Shown here piece after piece: positions 8,261-17,829 of a stretch of 64,000 bases of DNA. The notes beneath the pieces are model-generated. The model was given only the letters and a program-made list of their open reading frames with translations. It ran no database searches and was not told the origin of the DNA. The first letter of the stretch is position 1, and every line of letters begins with the position of its first letter. Position numbers and translations under genes: made by a program. Origin of the DNA: UMGS1370 sp046957575 (lineage in GTDB: Bacteria > Bacillota > Clostridia > Lachnospirales > Lachnospiraceae); assembly GCA_046957575.1 (NCBI GenBank), contig JBKUOG010000015.1, forward strand, positions 15,992 through 79,991, written 5' to 3'.

Positions 8261-10311
8261 TTATCTTTTCTTCATCTGGAAGGATTCCATCAGATGCTTC
8301 ATCATATCTGCCTGACCGGACAGTTCTTCGCTGGCGGCAGCGCTTTCCTGAGCAGTGGCGGAATTCATCTGGACCACACTGGAAATCTGGTCCAGACCTT
8401 CGGTCATCTGCGCAATGGATTCTGCCTGTTCGGCGGAAGTAGCAGCGATTTGGGAGACAGAGGAAATGACCTCATTGGCATATTCTGCGGTCTCTTCTAA
8501 TACTTTGGCAGTATCGGCAGCCAAAGCGCTTCCATGCTCCACAGCCAGGATAGAATTTTGAATCAGTTCCTGGGTAGTTTTGGAGGCCTCTGCAGATTTG
8601 CTGGCCAGATTGCGAACCTCGTCTGCTACAACAGCAAAGCCTTTTCCGGCAGTGCCGGCTCTGGCAGCTTCTACGGCAGCATTCAGAGCCAGAATATTGG
8701 TTTGAAATGCAATATCATCAATGGTTTGATAATGCCGCGAATCTGATCCGAAGTTTGGCGGATTTCCTCCATAGCATTTACAAGTTCCTTCATTTTCATG
8801 CTGCTTTGATCTAAACGCTCTTTGGTATTGCCGGTCTGACTGTTTGCCGCTTTTGCCTGCTTTGCATTATGGGCAATGTTAGCAGAAATTTCCTGGGCAT
8901 AGGAAGTAAGTTTTTCTACAGATTCAGCCTGCTCAGCTGCACCCTGGGCCAGGGCCTGAGAGCCGCTGGCTACCTGACTGGCGCCGGAATCTACCTGAGA
9001 AGCAGCGATACTGATCTGAGACATCGCATCATTCATTGCATCGGAAATAGTATGGAGAGAATTTTCAATCTGTACAAAATCACCTAAATATGCAGCAGAA
9101 GTAGTGGCTGTAAGGTTTTTATCAGACAGTTCTCTTACAACATGGTCAATATCAGAGATGATTTCCTTTAAATATACTTGCGTCTGGGCAAAAACTTCTT
9201 CCAAATCACCGATTTCGTCATTAGTATTTCTCTGAATATCAGAGTTCAGATTTCCTCTTGCAAACTCTTTCGCAACGGTTCCGATAAACTGCAGTGGTTT
9301 TACAATGGATTTTGCGCGGAAGAGGCAAAGCAGAGCACAGGCACCAATGCACAGAAGAAATCCAATCATTAAAGTGCAAAAAATAATGTTGATTTCATGC
9401 ATATATTCTTTGATCGGCATACTTGCCAGCACAGACCAGCCGAAGTCTTCGATATAGAAAGTCCCGCCATAATAGGTATCATTGCCGTAGCGGTAGCGAT
9501 CTACTTCGCTGGGAAGATGATTGTTTAGAGCGTTCACCATATTCTCGGAATAGGGCATATCTGCTATATTCGTCAGAAGCAGAGAGGAATCCGGATGGTA
9601 TACCAGATTTCCAGAGGAATCAAAGACGGTCAGATAGCCGGTTTCTCCAATGGAAATGGCGCTGAAGTATTTGAACAGCTCATTTAAAGAAATATCAATG
9701 CCAATTGCGCCGATCATTTCTCCGGCTTCATTGTAATAAGGAGTGGCCGCAGTGACAACCATTTCTCCGGTACTGACATCCTCATATGCAGGTGTTAAAA
9801 TACTTTTGCCTGGTTTTTGCAGCAGCATCTGATACCAGATGCGCTCTGTGACCTGATAGGATTCGTCTGTGGTGTAGCCGTTGGACTGAAGAACCTGATT
9901 ATTTTTTACGCCTGCAATCCAGGCTGCCTGTACAGCATCACCTCCGACTTCAGAAGTATACTGCAGGTCCTCCATGGCATTTTGATAAGCAGTTGAGGTG
10001 TTGAACCGGTAGGTAGCAGGAAATCGTTCCATTTCATTAAACAACTGTTTTACAGAACTCCGATCCATAATATACTTTTCACTGTCAAAAAAAGTTTCAA
10101 AATAGGTAGGAATCATGTTTGAAACGGAAGAGATCTGATTGTTGATATCCCGGTTGCGCAGAGCAAAGATGGTGCTTACTACTTGGGTAGTTACAACCAG
10201 AGCCAAAATCAGAAGGATGGCAATAATCGGCACAGTGATGCCAAACAGCAGCTTTTTTCCTACGCTCATTCTGACGCTGCTGTCCTGTGTGTTTGTTCTT
10301 TTGTAACCCAT
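8261..10311 (-). pseudogene. Methyl-accepting chemotaxis protein, disrupted by a one-base frameshift
   Basis: A chemoreceptor with an N-terminal membrane helix, a periplasmic-type dCache sensing domain (about residues 50-310), a second membrane helix, a HAMP segment and the cytoplasmic signalling hairpin. The reading frame breaks near residue 528 at the run TTT at 8725-8727. Reading ATCAAACC gives IIKPLMILHF and an early stop at 8683, whereas one more base would give the conserved IIKTIDDIAFQTNILAL. The other frame then continues cleanly through EAARAG to a stop at 8261, restoring 683 residues. The start ATG at 10309-10311 has AAGGAAG upstream. The defect may be a true mutation, a phase-variable homopolymer or a sequencing error. 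Confidence 0.88.
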
Positions 10312-10354
10312 ATGAATGTAGCTTCCTTTCTTATTTATTGCTATATCAGCCGAT

Positions 10355-10383
10355 ATTTTATTTGAAATACCTTGATTTGTCAA
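10355..10383 (-). promoter_or_regulatory. Sigma-A promoter of the chemoreceptor gene
   Basis: On the minus strand TTGACA (10383-10378) is separated by 17 bases from TAAAAT (10360-10355), about 45 bases before the start codon. I see no sigma-28 motility promoter there. Confidence 0.65.
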
Positions 10384-10391
10384 TAGTTTGA

Positions 10392-10426
10392 CTGTAAAAA
10401 TTCCGTAAGGATTTTTTGCTTTACAG
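10392..10426. repeat. Inverted repeat between divergent promoters
   Basis: CTGTAAA and TTTACAG form a perfect 7-base outer inverted repeat around a second near-palindrome, AAAATTCC-GTAA-GGATTTTT. It lies between the divergent chemoreceptor and GntR genes and could be an operator or a hairpin that insulates the two promoters. Confidence 0.5.
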
Positions 10427-10446
10427 AAGGAAAAAAGTGTGATACT

Positions 10447-10465
10447 GTATTAATATAAATAATAC
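10447..10465. promoter_or_regulatory. Candidate operator of the GntR regulator
   Basis: GTATTA and TAATAC form an inverted repeat with a 7-base centre, 58 bases before the GntR start codon. Short YtrA-type GntR proteins usually bind such a palindrome over their own promoter, so autoregulation is likely. The link is by position only. Confidence 0.5.
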
Positions 10466-10522
10466 GGTTGGTACGGATAGGGAAAAGGCAAGTCCCATCC
10501 AGAACCGGAGAGGAGGTTATAG

Positions 10523-10909
10523 ATGCTGATAGAGCTGGATTATAAAGATCGCCGTCCTATTTATGAGCAGGTGACGGAGAAACTGGCTTCCATGATGATG
10601 TTGGGAGTATTAGAAGAAAACAGCCAGCTTCCTTCTGTGCGCAGCATGGCAGTAGCCCTGTCGATCAATCCCAATACCATTCAGAGGGCCTATGCGGAGT
10701 TAGAGCGGCAGGGATATATTTATTCTGTAAAGGGGAAAGGCAGTTTTGTAACAGACACCTCGAAGATGAGAGCGTTCAGGCAAAAGGAGGCCAGAAAAAA
10801 AGTGACTGAGGCAGCATCGGAGGCAGTGCGTCTGGGACTTTCTGAACAGGAGATTCTAGAAGCAGCAAAAGAAGGAATGAAGCAGACAGGAGGGAAGGAA
10901 TATGATTGA
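10523..10909 (+). CDS. GntR family transcriptional regulator (YtrA subfamily)
   Basis: A 128-residue DNA-binding repressor: an N-terminal winged helix (RRPIYEQVTEKLASMM, LPSVRSMAVALSINPNTIQRAY, VKGKGSFV) and only a short C-terminal dimerisation helix rather than a ligand domain. This size is typical of YtrA-type regulators that control the ABC transporter operon they head, often in response to cell-envelope stress. GAGAGGAGG precedes the ATG. Its last 8 bases overlap the ATPase gene, which implies translational coupling. Confidence 0.9.
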   Translation: MLIELDYKDRRPIYEQVTEKLASMMMLGVLEENSQLPSVRSMAVALSINPNTIQRAYAELERQGYIYSVKGKGSFVTDTSKMRAFRQKEARKKVTEAASEAVRLGLSEQEILEAAKEGMKQTGGKEYD

Positions 10910-11801
10910 AGCGGTAAATGTGACAAAGCGCTTTGACGATATTGCAGCAGTGGATCACATTAATGCTGTGATACGGGACGGAAATGTGTTTGGACTGATC
11001 GGAACCAATGGAGCAGGGAAAAGCACGTTTTTGCGCATGGCCAGCGGAATTTTAAAACCGGATGAAGGAAGTATTTCCATAGACGGAGAAGAGGTTTTTG
11101 AAAATATTAAGGCAAAAAAGAGATTTTTCTATATTTCAGATGAACAGTATTTTTTCAGCAATTCCACTCCGGCAGAAATGCGGGATTATTATAGTCTGGT
11201 ATATGACCATTTTGACAAGGACAGATTTCACAAGCTGATGTCAAACTTTGAACTGGATGAGAAGCGCAAGATCAATACGTTTTCCAAGGGAATGAAGAAG
11301 CAGGTTTCGGTTATCTGCGGCATCTGCGCCAATACGGATTATCTGTTTTGTGATGAAACCTTTGACGGTCTGGATCCGGTGATGCGCCAGACGGTTAAAA
11401 GCATTTTTGCAGGAGATATAGAAGAGCGCGGTCTGACTCCCATTATTGCATCTCACAATCTCAGAGAGTTGGAAGACATCTGTGATCATGTGGGACTGCT
11501 TCACAAAGGCGGCATTCTTTTGTCAAAGGATCTGGATGATATGAAGCTGAATATTCACAAGATTCAGTGCGTTCTAAAACCCGGCATGGAGCCGGAAGAG
11601 ATACAGGAGATGGAGATTGTCAAACAGGAAAAGCGAGGCAGCCTTGTGACTTTAACAGTGAGAGGAAACCGGCAGAAAGTAGAAGAACGAATGACGTCTT
11701 ATGAGCCGGTATTTTTTGAACTGATTCCTTTGTCCTTAGAAGAAATCTTTATCAGTGAAACGGAGGTGGCAGGTTATGACATCAAGAAACTTATTCTTTA
11801 A
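10902..11801 (+). CDS. ABC exporter ATP-binding protein
   Basis: A 299-residue ABC ATPase. Walker A is GTNGAGKST (about residues 34-42), the signature reads FSKGMKKQ rather than LSGGQ, and Walker B is YLFCDETFDGLDP. The SKGMKKQ form is usual for the GntR-linked exporters of Firmicutes. It powers the following large permease. It overlaps the regulator by 8 bases and the permease by 26. Substrate unknown; peptide antibiotics or lipids are common guesses for this family. Confidence 0.9.
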   Translation: MIEAVNVTKRFDDIAAVDHINAVIRDGNVFGLIGTNGAGKSTFLRMASGILKPDEGSISIDGEEVFENIKAKKRFFYISDEQYFFSNSTPAEMRDYYSLVYDHFDKDRFHKLMSNFELDEKRKINTFSKGMKKQVSVICGICANTDYLFCDETFDGLDPVMRQTVKSIFAGDIEERGLTPIIASHNLRELEDICDHVGLLHKGGILLSKDLDDMKLNIHKIQCVLKPGMEPEEIQEMEIVKQEKRGSLVTLTVRGNRQKVEERMTSYEPVFFELIPLSLEEIFISETEVAGYDIKKLIL

Positions 11802-14016
11802 ACTGGCAAAAGAGGATGGTAAAAGAAGAATCTGGCTGGCAGCATTGTCATTTTTAGTATTTTTCTTTACATATCCCATAGTCCTGGCCCTCCAGTTAAG
11901 CAATGTAAAGGAAGAGTATGCACAGGCGTTCCAGTATGGGTCCCAGATAGCAAAACCAGAGCATCAGGCTCTTATGGAAGCGGCTAAGCAGGTTCTTTCG
12001 CCTTATGAGAATCCGATTATTGTAATGGTGATTATCGGGGCGGCAGTGGTATGCGGCGCCTCCAGCTTTGCCTACCTTCACAATAAGAGAAAAGTAGACT
12101 TTTACCACAGTATTCCAGTAAAACGGGGAGTGCTGTTTACCGTTACCTTTTCGGTTGGAATTCTGATTCCGGCAGCAGCCTATGCCCTGTGCCTGGGAAT
12201 CGCGCTGGTTATAGCAGCTTCCTATGGAGTCCCGGCGGCAGGACTGGCGAAAATGGCAGGAACGGGATGGCTTCTCCATATGCTGTATTTCCTTCTGATT
12301 TATAGTACCGTATCACTGGCTATGATTATGACCGGCAATCTCATCGTGGGCCTTTTGGGAAGCGGCGTATTCTTCCTCTTTTTCCCATGGCTGGCGTTTA
12401 TCATTCAGGGATATTTTCAGACCTGGTTTACTACGTACCTTGATTTTTCGGAAACGATGATGGATAAACTGATGAGACTGTCCCCCATTGCCAGCTATAT
12501 CTTAGCGGTCAGAAGGCCGGAAAGCTGGCAGTACGAGGAAACTCTTACATTGGAAGGACTGATTGCCGCCAGCGGACTGGCAGTGGTCATTCTCATCGTT
12601 TTATGTGTGTTACTGTATAAAAAGCGCCCTTCAGAGACGGCTGGAAAAGCAATGGCGTTTCCGGTAAGTAAGCCGGTAATCCGGATTTTGCTGACCCTGC
12701 TTTCCGCTTTGTCGGGAGGACTGTTTTTCTGGCTGTTACAGTCCAGCACTGGATGGGCGGTATTTGGAATTGCAGCAGGAGCCATCTTGTGCCACTGTAT
12801 CATTGAGATTATTTACCACTTTGATTTCCGCAGGCTGTTTGGCCACAAAATTCAACTGGCAGTATGTATGATGGGCGGTCTGGCTGTATTGTTCTGTTTT
12901 AAAAACGACTGGATTGGTTATGATGCGTATTTGCCGGAAAAAGAAACCATAGCCGAAGCAGCAATCGAATTTGGAAGAGACGGATGGGTTACTTATTTTG
13001 AAATCAAAGATGGAGAAGAGGGACAGGATCCGGAACTGACGGAGATCAGGGCATTGGATTATGTGTTTGATCATATGAAGATTACCAATGTGGAACCAGT
13101 TCTGGAAATTGCAAAAAAAGGCATTGAATATACGCTGATGGAGAAAACATCCAGAGAACAGTATTATGCAATGGAAGAAGAAAAGGAAGACTGGGGATAT
13201 GTGACCATCCAGTATACGCTGACCAATGGAAAAAAGGTGTGGAGAGAGTATCGGTTCCCATTGTCCGAAGTCTGGGAAGCGGCCAACGCAGTCTTTCTGG
13301 ATGAAGCGTACCAGCAGGGAAAATATCCGGTTCTTGGATTTTTGCCGGAAGACATCGTAAACCTTCAGTATAAGGTAACATCCAGTGGGGAGCAATTAGA
13401 AGAAGACGAGATAACGGATCCGGCACTGACAGGCCGCATTTTAGAAGCCTACCAGCAGGATTTAAAGGAACTGAGCCTGGATACCAGAAAAAAGGAAGCT
13501 CCCATTGGCGAACTGCGGTTCTTAAATCAGGAAGAAGAAAATTTCAGGCAGTATGCGGAATCGAAAAAAGACCGCCACATCCGGTGGTATAACACTTCGA
13601 CAGGATATTACCCCATTTATCCCTCCTTTACCAGAACCCTGAATCTGCTAACAGAAGCAGGGATAGAGCCGGAAAAGCTCTGGGAACATCTGGACGTGAT
13701 AAGCGTGACGGTAGAAAAAACCTTAAACCAGGGGGATGTTGGATACAAAGAAGAAGAGAAAAACTGGCAGGGATGCAGCGTTGCCTATCAGGAGAAAGAG
13801 CAGATCCGACAGATTTTAGATCCGGTTGTTTTGGAAGACTATTATAATATGAATGGTTTTTTACAAAGAGAGGAAGACATTGCAGCATACATAACCATAA
13901 ATTTAGGAAAACAGAATCAATATGTGTTTAAAGGATTCTTCCCAGAAGGAATGGTGCCGGATATGGTAGAAAGGGATCTGGCAGAAGAAGCAAAACGGAT
14001 GGAAGAAGAGTCATAA
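11776..14016 (+). CDS. ABC exporter permease with C-terminal DUF6449-like domain
   Basis: A 746-residue membrane protein. Residues 1-385 contain about eight or nine hydrophobic segments of the ABC-2 permease type. The remaining C-terminal half is soluble and acidic, rich in Glu and Lys, and resembles the DUF6449 domain found with GntR-ABC operons of Clostridia. I chose the ATG at 11776, with GGAGG nine bases upstream; an earlier in-frame GTG at 11755 lacks a site. It forms the exporter with the ATPase encoded just before. The function of the soluble domain is unknown. Confidence 0.8.
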   Translation: MTSRNLFFKLAKEDGKRRIWLAALSFLVFFFTYPIVLALQLSNVKEEYAQAFQYGSQIAKPEHQALMEAAKQVLSPYENPIIVMVIIGAAVVCGASSFAYLHNKRKVDFYHSIPVKRGVLFTVTFSVGILIPAAAYALCLGIALVIAASYGVPAAGLAKMAGTGWLLHMLYFLLIYSTVSLAMIMTGNLIVGLLGSGVFFLFFPWLAFIIQGYFQTWFTTYLDFSETMMDKLMRLSPIASYILAVRRPESWQYEETLTLEGLIAASGLAVVILIVLCVLLYKKRPSETAGKAMAFPVSKPVIRILLTLLSALSGGLFFWLLQSSTGWAVFGIAAGAILCHCIIEIIYHFDFRRLFGHKIQLAVCMMGGLAVLFCFKNDWIGYDAYLPEKETIAEAAIEFGRDGWVTYFEIKDGEEGQDPELTEIRALDYVFDHMKITNVEPVLEIAKKGIEYTLMEKTSREQYYAMEEEKEDWGYVTIQYTLTNGKKVWREYRFPLSEVWEAANAVFLDEAYQQGKYPVLGFLPEDIVNLQYKVTSSGEQLEEDEITDPALTGRILEAYQQDLKELSLDTRKKEAPIGELRFLNQEEENFRQYAESKKDRHIRWYNTSTGYYPIYPSFTRTLNLLTEAGIEPEKLWEHLDVISVTVEKTLNQGDVGYKEEEKNWQGCSVAYQEKEQIRQILDPVVLEDYYNMNGFLQREEDIAAYITINLGKQNQYVFKGFFPEGMVPDMVERDLAEEAKRMEEES

Positions 14017-14085
14017 CAAAAAGAGATTGTAATCGTGGAGGGGAAAGGCAGAGGGACAAAATATATAATAAAATAGAACAACCCG

Positions 14086-14130
14086 AATCCCGCAGGAAGC
14101 ATCCTAAAATTCCTGCGGGATTTATTTTTG
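14086..14130. terminator. Bidirectional intrinsic terminator
   Basis: AATCCCGCAGGAA pairs perfectly with TTCCTGCGGGATT across an 11-base loop, followed by TTTATTTTTG. It closes the exporter operon and, on the other strand, the convergent response-regulator gene. Confidence 0.9.
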
Positions 14131-14145
14131 CAATCGCAATTTTGT

Positions 14146-15750
14146 CTAAAAACTCTTTTTCATATTTTCATATTCTCTGGGAGAAATTCCTGTGATTTTT
14201 TTAAAGACCTTGCTGAAATAGTAGGGATTTTCAAATCCCAGCATATCGGAGATTTCATACATCAGGTATTTGTGGGTGTCGATTAATTCTTTGGCGTGTT
14301 CAATCTTTACAGTGGCAATATAATCCGAAATAGTGACTCCGGTAAATTTTTTAAAGGTATTGCTTAAATGGCCGGAACTGATGTTTAAATGTTCTGCCAC
14401 ATCTGTAAGAGCCAGCTTTTCAGAGTAGTGGGAATGAATATAAGTCCTTGCCTGCTCGACCAGAGCATCGGAACGGGTGCCCCGGCGTTCGGACAGCAGG
14501 GTGCACAGTTTGTCGCAAAAGCTTTCCAGCCAGGTCAGGATATCGGATAAACTGTTAAAATGTCCTAACTGCTCAGCAATGTTAATGGTATAAGGAAAGA
14601 TTTCCTGAAAATCTTCCTGATCAATCTCGAAAAAGGAATAGAGATAGGTGTAGATATTGATGCAGGCGCTGGTAGCCTGTTCCTTTCCCGGCTTGCAGGT
14701 GGAAAACAGATCTAAAATCTGGGAAAACACTTCTTTTAAACGGCTGCTGTCATTTTGCTGGATGGAAGCCGACAGATCCTTTTTAAAAATATTGATATTA
14801 AAATGTCTGGCAGCGCTCTGGTGAAAGGTCTGTCCGGTATAAAAGACCAGAGGACTGGAAGCGTTGTAGTAATAGTATTCCAGTGAAGTTAAAGCTTCGG
14901 ACAAAGCTTCTGGCATTTCTTCCAGAGAAGACTTTAAAGCGCTGGCGCCATAGACTGCATGCAGTTCAAAATAAGTAGTGAAGGTAGTGGCAGCCCGGCT
15001 GCAAAATTCTGTTAAAATGACCTGAAAATCATCGGATTCTTTTAAAGAGGCTGCTAAGAGATAGGTGTTTTTTCCGTCATATTCAAAGTAAAGGGAGTGA
15101 GTAAAATACCGATCTGAAATTTTCCCCATAATGTCAAACAACTGACCGGTTACAGAACGGAAATCATACGCGTCTTCGTCTGCGTGGAACCGGATGTGGT
15201 TGGGACATAAGGAAAACAGGAGCAGAAAGGGATGGTCCCAACCGGCAAAAGACGCGGGAAGAGGTTCTGATGGATTTTTAGCCAGCAAAGTCTGGCTTAA
15301 ATAGTGCCGCACCTGGTCCAGGGCGGAAACACCAAAAGGAATGGATTCAGCGATACGGTGGCTTTTGGCTATCAGATCGCAGTTCTTTTTGGCACGCTGC
15401 AAAGTTTCTGCCAATTCTTCCGGCTTTAAGTTTAGTTTTACCAGATAATCGACTGCGCCCAGAGACATGGCTTTTTTGGCAAGGTTGAATTCTTCCAGAT
15501 TGGTCAGCACAATGAAAGAGAAAACGCCCCCCCCATTTTTGCATGATTCCACTAACTCCAATCCGTTTAAAACCGGCATACGGATATCAGTAATGACAAT
15601 ATCCGGCTTCATCTCCAGGATCATCTGCCGGGCCTCGGTAGGAATCGTGGATTTCCCAATGATGGTGCAGTCATAGTCTTCCCATCGGATAAGAGAAGCA
15701 ATGCCGGCTAAGATTAAGGGTTCATCATCAACTAATATGATACGGTACAT
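14146..15750 (-). CDS. Response regulator with AraC-type output domain (YesN-like)
   Basis: A 534-residue regulator. The receiver domain is at residues 1-120 with acidic pocket VDDEP, phosphoacceptor Asp in DIVITDIRMP near 55, and a Lys in YLVKLN near 105. A long middle region follows, then two AraC helix-turn-helix units at about 435-534 (LTDVAEHLNISSGHLSNTFKK and GFENPYYFSKVFKKITG). The ATG at 15750 has GGAG nine bases upstream; a TTG six bases earlier is too near that site. It is paired with the sensor kinase gene 58 bases upstream and most likely activates the divergent sugar transporter operon. Confidence 0.92.
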   Translation of the reverse strand: MYRIILVDDEPLILAGIASLIRWEDYDCTIIGKSTIPTEARQMILEMKPDIVITDIRMPVLNGLELVESCKNGGGVFSFIVLTNLEEFNLAKKAMSLGAVDYLVKLNLKPEELAETLQRAKKNCDLIAKSHRIAESIPFGVSALDQVRHYLSQTLLAKNPSEPLPASFAGWDHPFLLLFSLCPNHIRFHADEDAYDFRSVTGQLFDIMGKISDRYFTHSLYFEYDGKNTYLLAASLKESDDFQVILTEFCSRAATTFTTYFELHAVYGASALKSSLEEMPEALSEALTSLEYYYYNASSPLVFYTGQTFHQSAARHFNINIFKKDLSASIQQNDSSRLKEVFSQILDLFSTCKPGKEQATSACINIYTYLYSFFEIDQEDFQEIFPYTINIAEQLGHFNSLSDILTWLESFCDKLCTLLSERRGTRSDALVEQARTYIHSHYSEKLALTDVAEHLNISSGHLSNTFKKFTGVTISDYIATVKIEHAKELIDTHKYLMYEISDMLGFENPYYFSKVFKKITGISPREYENMKKSF

Positions 15751-15808
15751 ACTCAAACGCTCCTATATGTTTCTGAATTGTAAATTGCCTGCTAACAGGG
15801 CCAACAGG

Positions 15809-17593
15809 TTAAGGCTGCCGGATTTCAAGCGGAAGAGAAATGGTAATACGGGTATAAGAATCCGGCTCGCTTTCAATGGTAAGGCCGTAATCTTCTCCGT
15901 AAACCAGTTTGAAACGCCGGTCTACATTGGGAAGTCCGATACCGCTCATAGTGCTTTTGGTTATCCGGGAAGTATCTGTTAAGATCTTCTGACACTGTTC
16001 TTTTGGCATTCCAATGCCGTTGTCCGTAACACTTACATATAAAACAGATTCTTCTGACCAAGCCCGTATTTTGATGAGACCAGTCCGTCCGGAAGGTTCA
16101 ATCCCATTGAAAATGGCATTTTCCACCAAAGGCTGCAGGGTTAATTTGATGATTTCCGCCCGATATAAATTCGGATCAGTGACTTCGATTTGAAGATCAA
16201 ACAGTTCCAGATACCGAACTTTTTCAATGATGACATAATCATTCAAAAAGTCTAATTCCTGCTGTAAGGTAACTTTTTCATTAAATCCCTTTGCCATGTT
16301 GCGCAGGAGAGCGGACAGGGAAGTAACCATCTGGACAATGCCGCTGTTTTTCTGCATGGTGGCAATCCAGCGGATGGAGTCCAGAGTATTATAGAGAAAA
16401 TGGGGATTGATCTGAGCCTGAAGCATTTTAATCTCCAGATCCTTTTTCTCTTTTTCCCCCTGAATCCGGGTTTCCATCAGGGCGCTTATCTGGCTGGACA
16501 TCTGATTGATCTGGTGGCCAATGGTTCCGATTTCATCCCTGCTTTCGATGGAGGGGTCTGGGGAAAAATGGCCCTGAGCTACCAGGTTTAAATGGGCGAC
16601 AAGCCGTTTTATGGGGCGGCCAAGCTGCCTGGAAATAAGGAAAGATAAAACGAGACCAATGGCAATGCAGTAAAAGAAAATCATGGCAATGGTCTTTAAG
16701 ATTACCTGGCGGTCAATGGGGATTTCTGAATAAGGCAGTATCTCAAACAGCATCAGTCCGCTTACAGCATCTTTTTCATAGGTGAGAATCCCTTTCTCAT
16801 GGCCCAGTGAAATGGGAAATGTCCCGGAAGGGCCAGAGGCGTCCTGAATGAGCGGGATAAATTCGCCAACTGAAAAAGAACTGTCTGTCAGTGATGCAAG
16901 AAGCGTGCCGTCAGGGGCAGCGGCATATACATAATGGCCGCTCTCCATACTCTTTAGCGTGTCTGAATACAGTTTGGGACTAATGGCCAAAAAGACCCAG
17001 CCGTCAGTCATGGCCTGACTGGGACGATAGCCTATGGGCCTTACAAGAGGGATTAAAAACGGAACTGCAGTTTCCCCCAGAGGAAATGGGTTTTCTTCTA
17101 ATTTTATATAATACTGATATTTATCCTGGGTCAGCTTTTCCTCAAACCAGGGAGAGGACACAATGCGTTCATAGTCCTGGTAGGAGCCGGGATAACTTCC
17201 TGCCTGAAGAAAATACTGATCCTTTTTATATAAGGAAATCCGGTAAATATATTCGCTGTAACCGGAGATAGCGCAGTAATCTTTTAATACTTTGGAGGCG
17301 GACAGTTCCATATTGGCGCTGGAAGAGATGGAACTGCCGGAAAAAAACTGGGACTGGCGCTCCGAGCAGTTGAGCAAAAGGTTAAGCATCTCCCGGTAAG
17401 CCAGTTCCAGACGGCTGGACAAAAGATGCATGGTATTTTGGGAATTGCGGGTCTCATTGGCGATTACATCCTGTTTATAAGAGTGAAAGTTGTAATAACT
17501 GATGGCACTGGCAATGGCAATAACGATCAGCAGATTATAGAAAATGATTTTCCGCTGAAACGTTTTTGGGATAAAATTCTGCTTTTGTTTCAT
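15809..17593 (-). CDS. Sensor histidine kinase (YesM-like)
   Basis: A 594-residue membrane kinase. Hydrophobic helices near residues 17-37 and about 295-315 flank an extracellular sensing domain. A HAMP segment follows, then a His_kinase (LytS/YesM) domain with phosphoacceptor His in QINPHFLYNTLDSIRW and an ATP-binding domain with VTDNGIGMP and GIGLPNVDRR. I chose the ATG at 17593 because AAGGAG lies six bases upstream; the open frame runs 39 codons further without a site. A TATAAT-like -10 is visible on this strand at 17665-17660. It likely senses the sugar ligand or its binding protein. Confidence 0.92.
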   Translation of the reverse strand: MKQKQNFIPKTFQRKIIFYNLLIVIAIASAISYYNFHSYKQDVIANETRNSQNTMHLLSSRLELAYREMLNLLLNCSERQSQFFSGSSISSSANMELSASKVLKDYCAISGYSEYIYRISLYKKDQYFLQAGSYPGSYQDYERIVSSPWFEEKLTQDKYQYYIKLEENPFPLGETAVPFLIPLVRPIGYRPSQAMTDGWVFLAISPKLYSDTLKSMESGHYVYAAAPDGTLLASLTDSSFSVGEFIPLIQDASGPSGTFPISLGHEKGILTYEKDAVSGLMLFEILPYSEIPIDRQVILKTIAMIFFYCIAIGLVLSFLISRQLGRPIKRLVAHLNLVAQGHFSPDPSIESRDEIGTIGHQINQMSSQISALMETRIQGEKEKKDLEIKMLQAQINPHFLYNTLDSIRWIATMQKNSGIVQMVTSLSALLRNMAKGFNEKVTLQQELDFLNDYVIIEKVRYLELFDLQIEVTDPNLYRAEIIKLTLQPLVENAIFNGIEPSGRTGLIKIRAWSEESVLYVSVTDNGIGMPKEQCQKILTDTSRITKSTMSGIGLPNVDRRFKLVYGEDYGLTIESEPDSYTRITISLPLEIRQP

Positions 17594-17705
17594 GAATGAC
17601 TCCTTGACCCCTTTGATACGGATTGTTTTGCATGATGTGCTCTCTAAATCCTCAAAAACATTATATATAAAAATTACAGGATTGGGTAGTAAAACTTTAA
17701 AAAAA

Positions 17706-17806
17706 TACAAGAATCTAAAAAAAGTACAAGTATTTTCGGAAAAAGTAATAGAAATCTAAAATAAAAAAATGGCTTTCTGTGCAGGTTTTTGCTAAAATAA
17801 AGCCAT
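17706..17806 (+). promoter_or_regulatory. Control region of the sugar ABC operon
   Basis: Seen: a direct repeat TACAAG at 17706-17711 and 17725-17730 (19 bases apart), and an inverted repeat ATGGCTTT / AAAGCCAT (17769-17776, 17799-17806) containing a TAAAAT -10-like box. Phased direct repeats upstream of a poor -35 fit an AraC-type activator, here the divergent YesN-like protein. The sites are candidates only. Confidence 0.45.
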
Positions 17807-17829
17807 CAAATCAAGGGAGGAGTTCTATT

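Noticed and set aside
12736..13395. Minus-strand open frame of 219 codons within the DUF6449-type permease gene
   Set aside because: It is antisense to a gene with clear family features, and has an odd composition rich in Cys, Phe and His.
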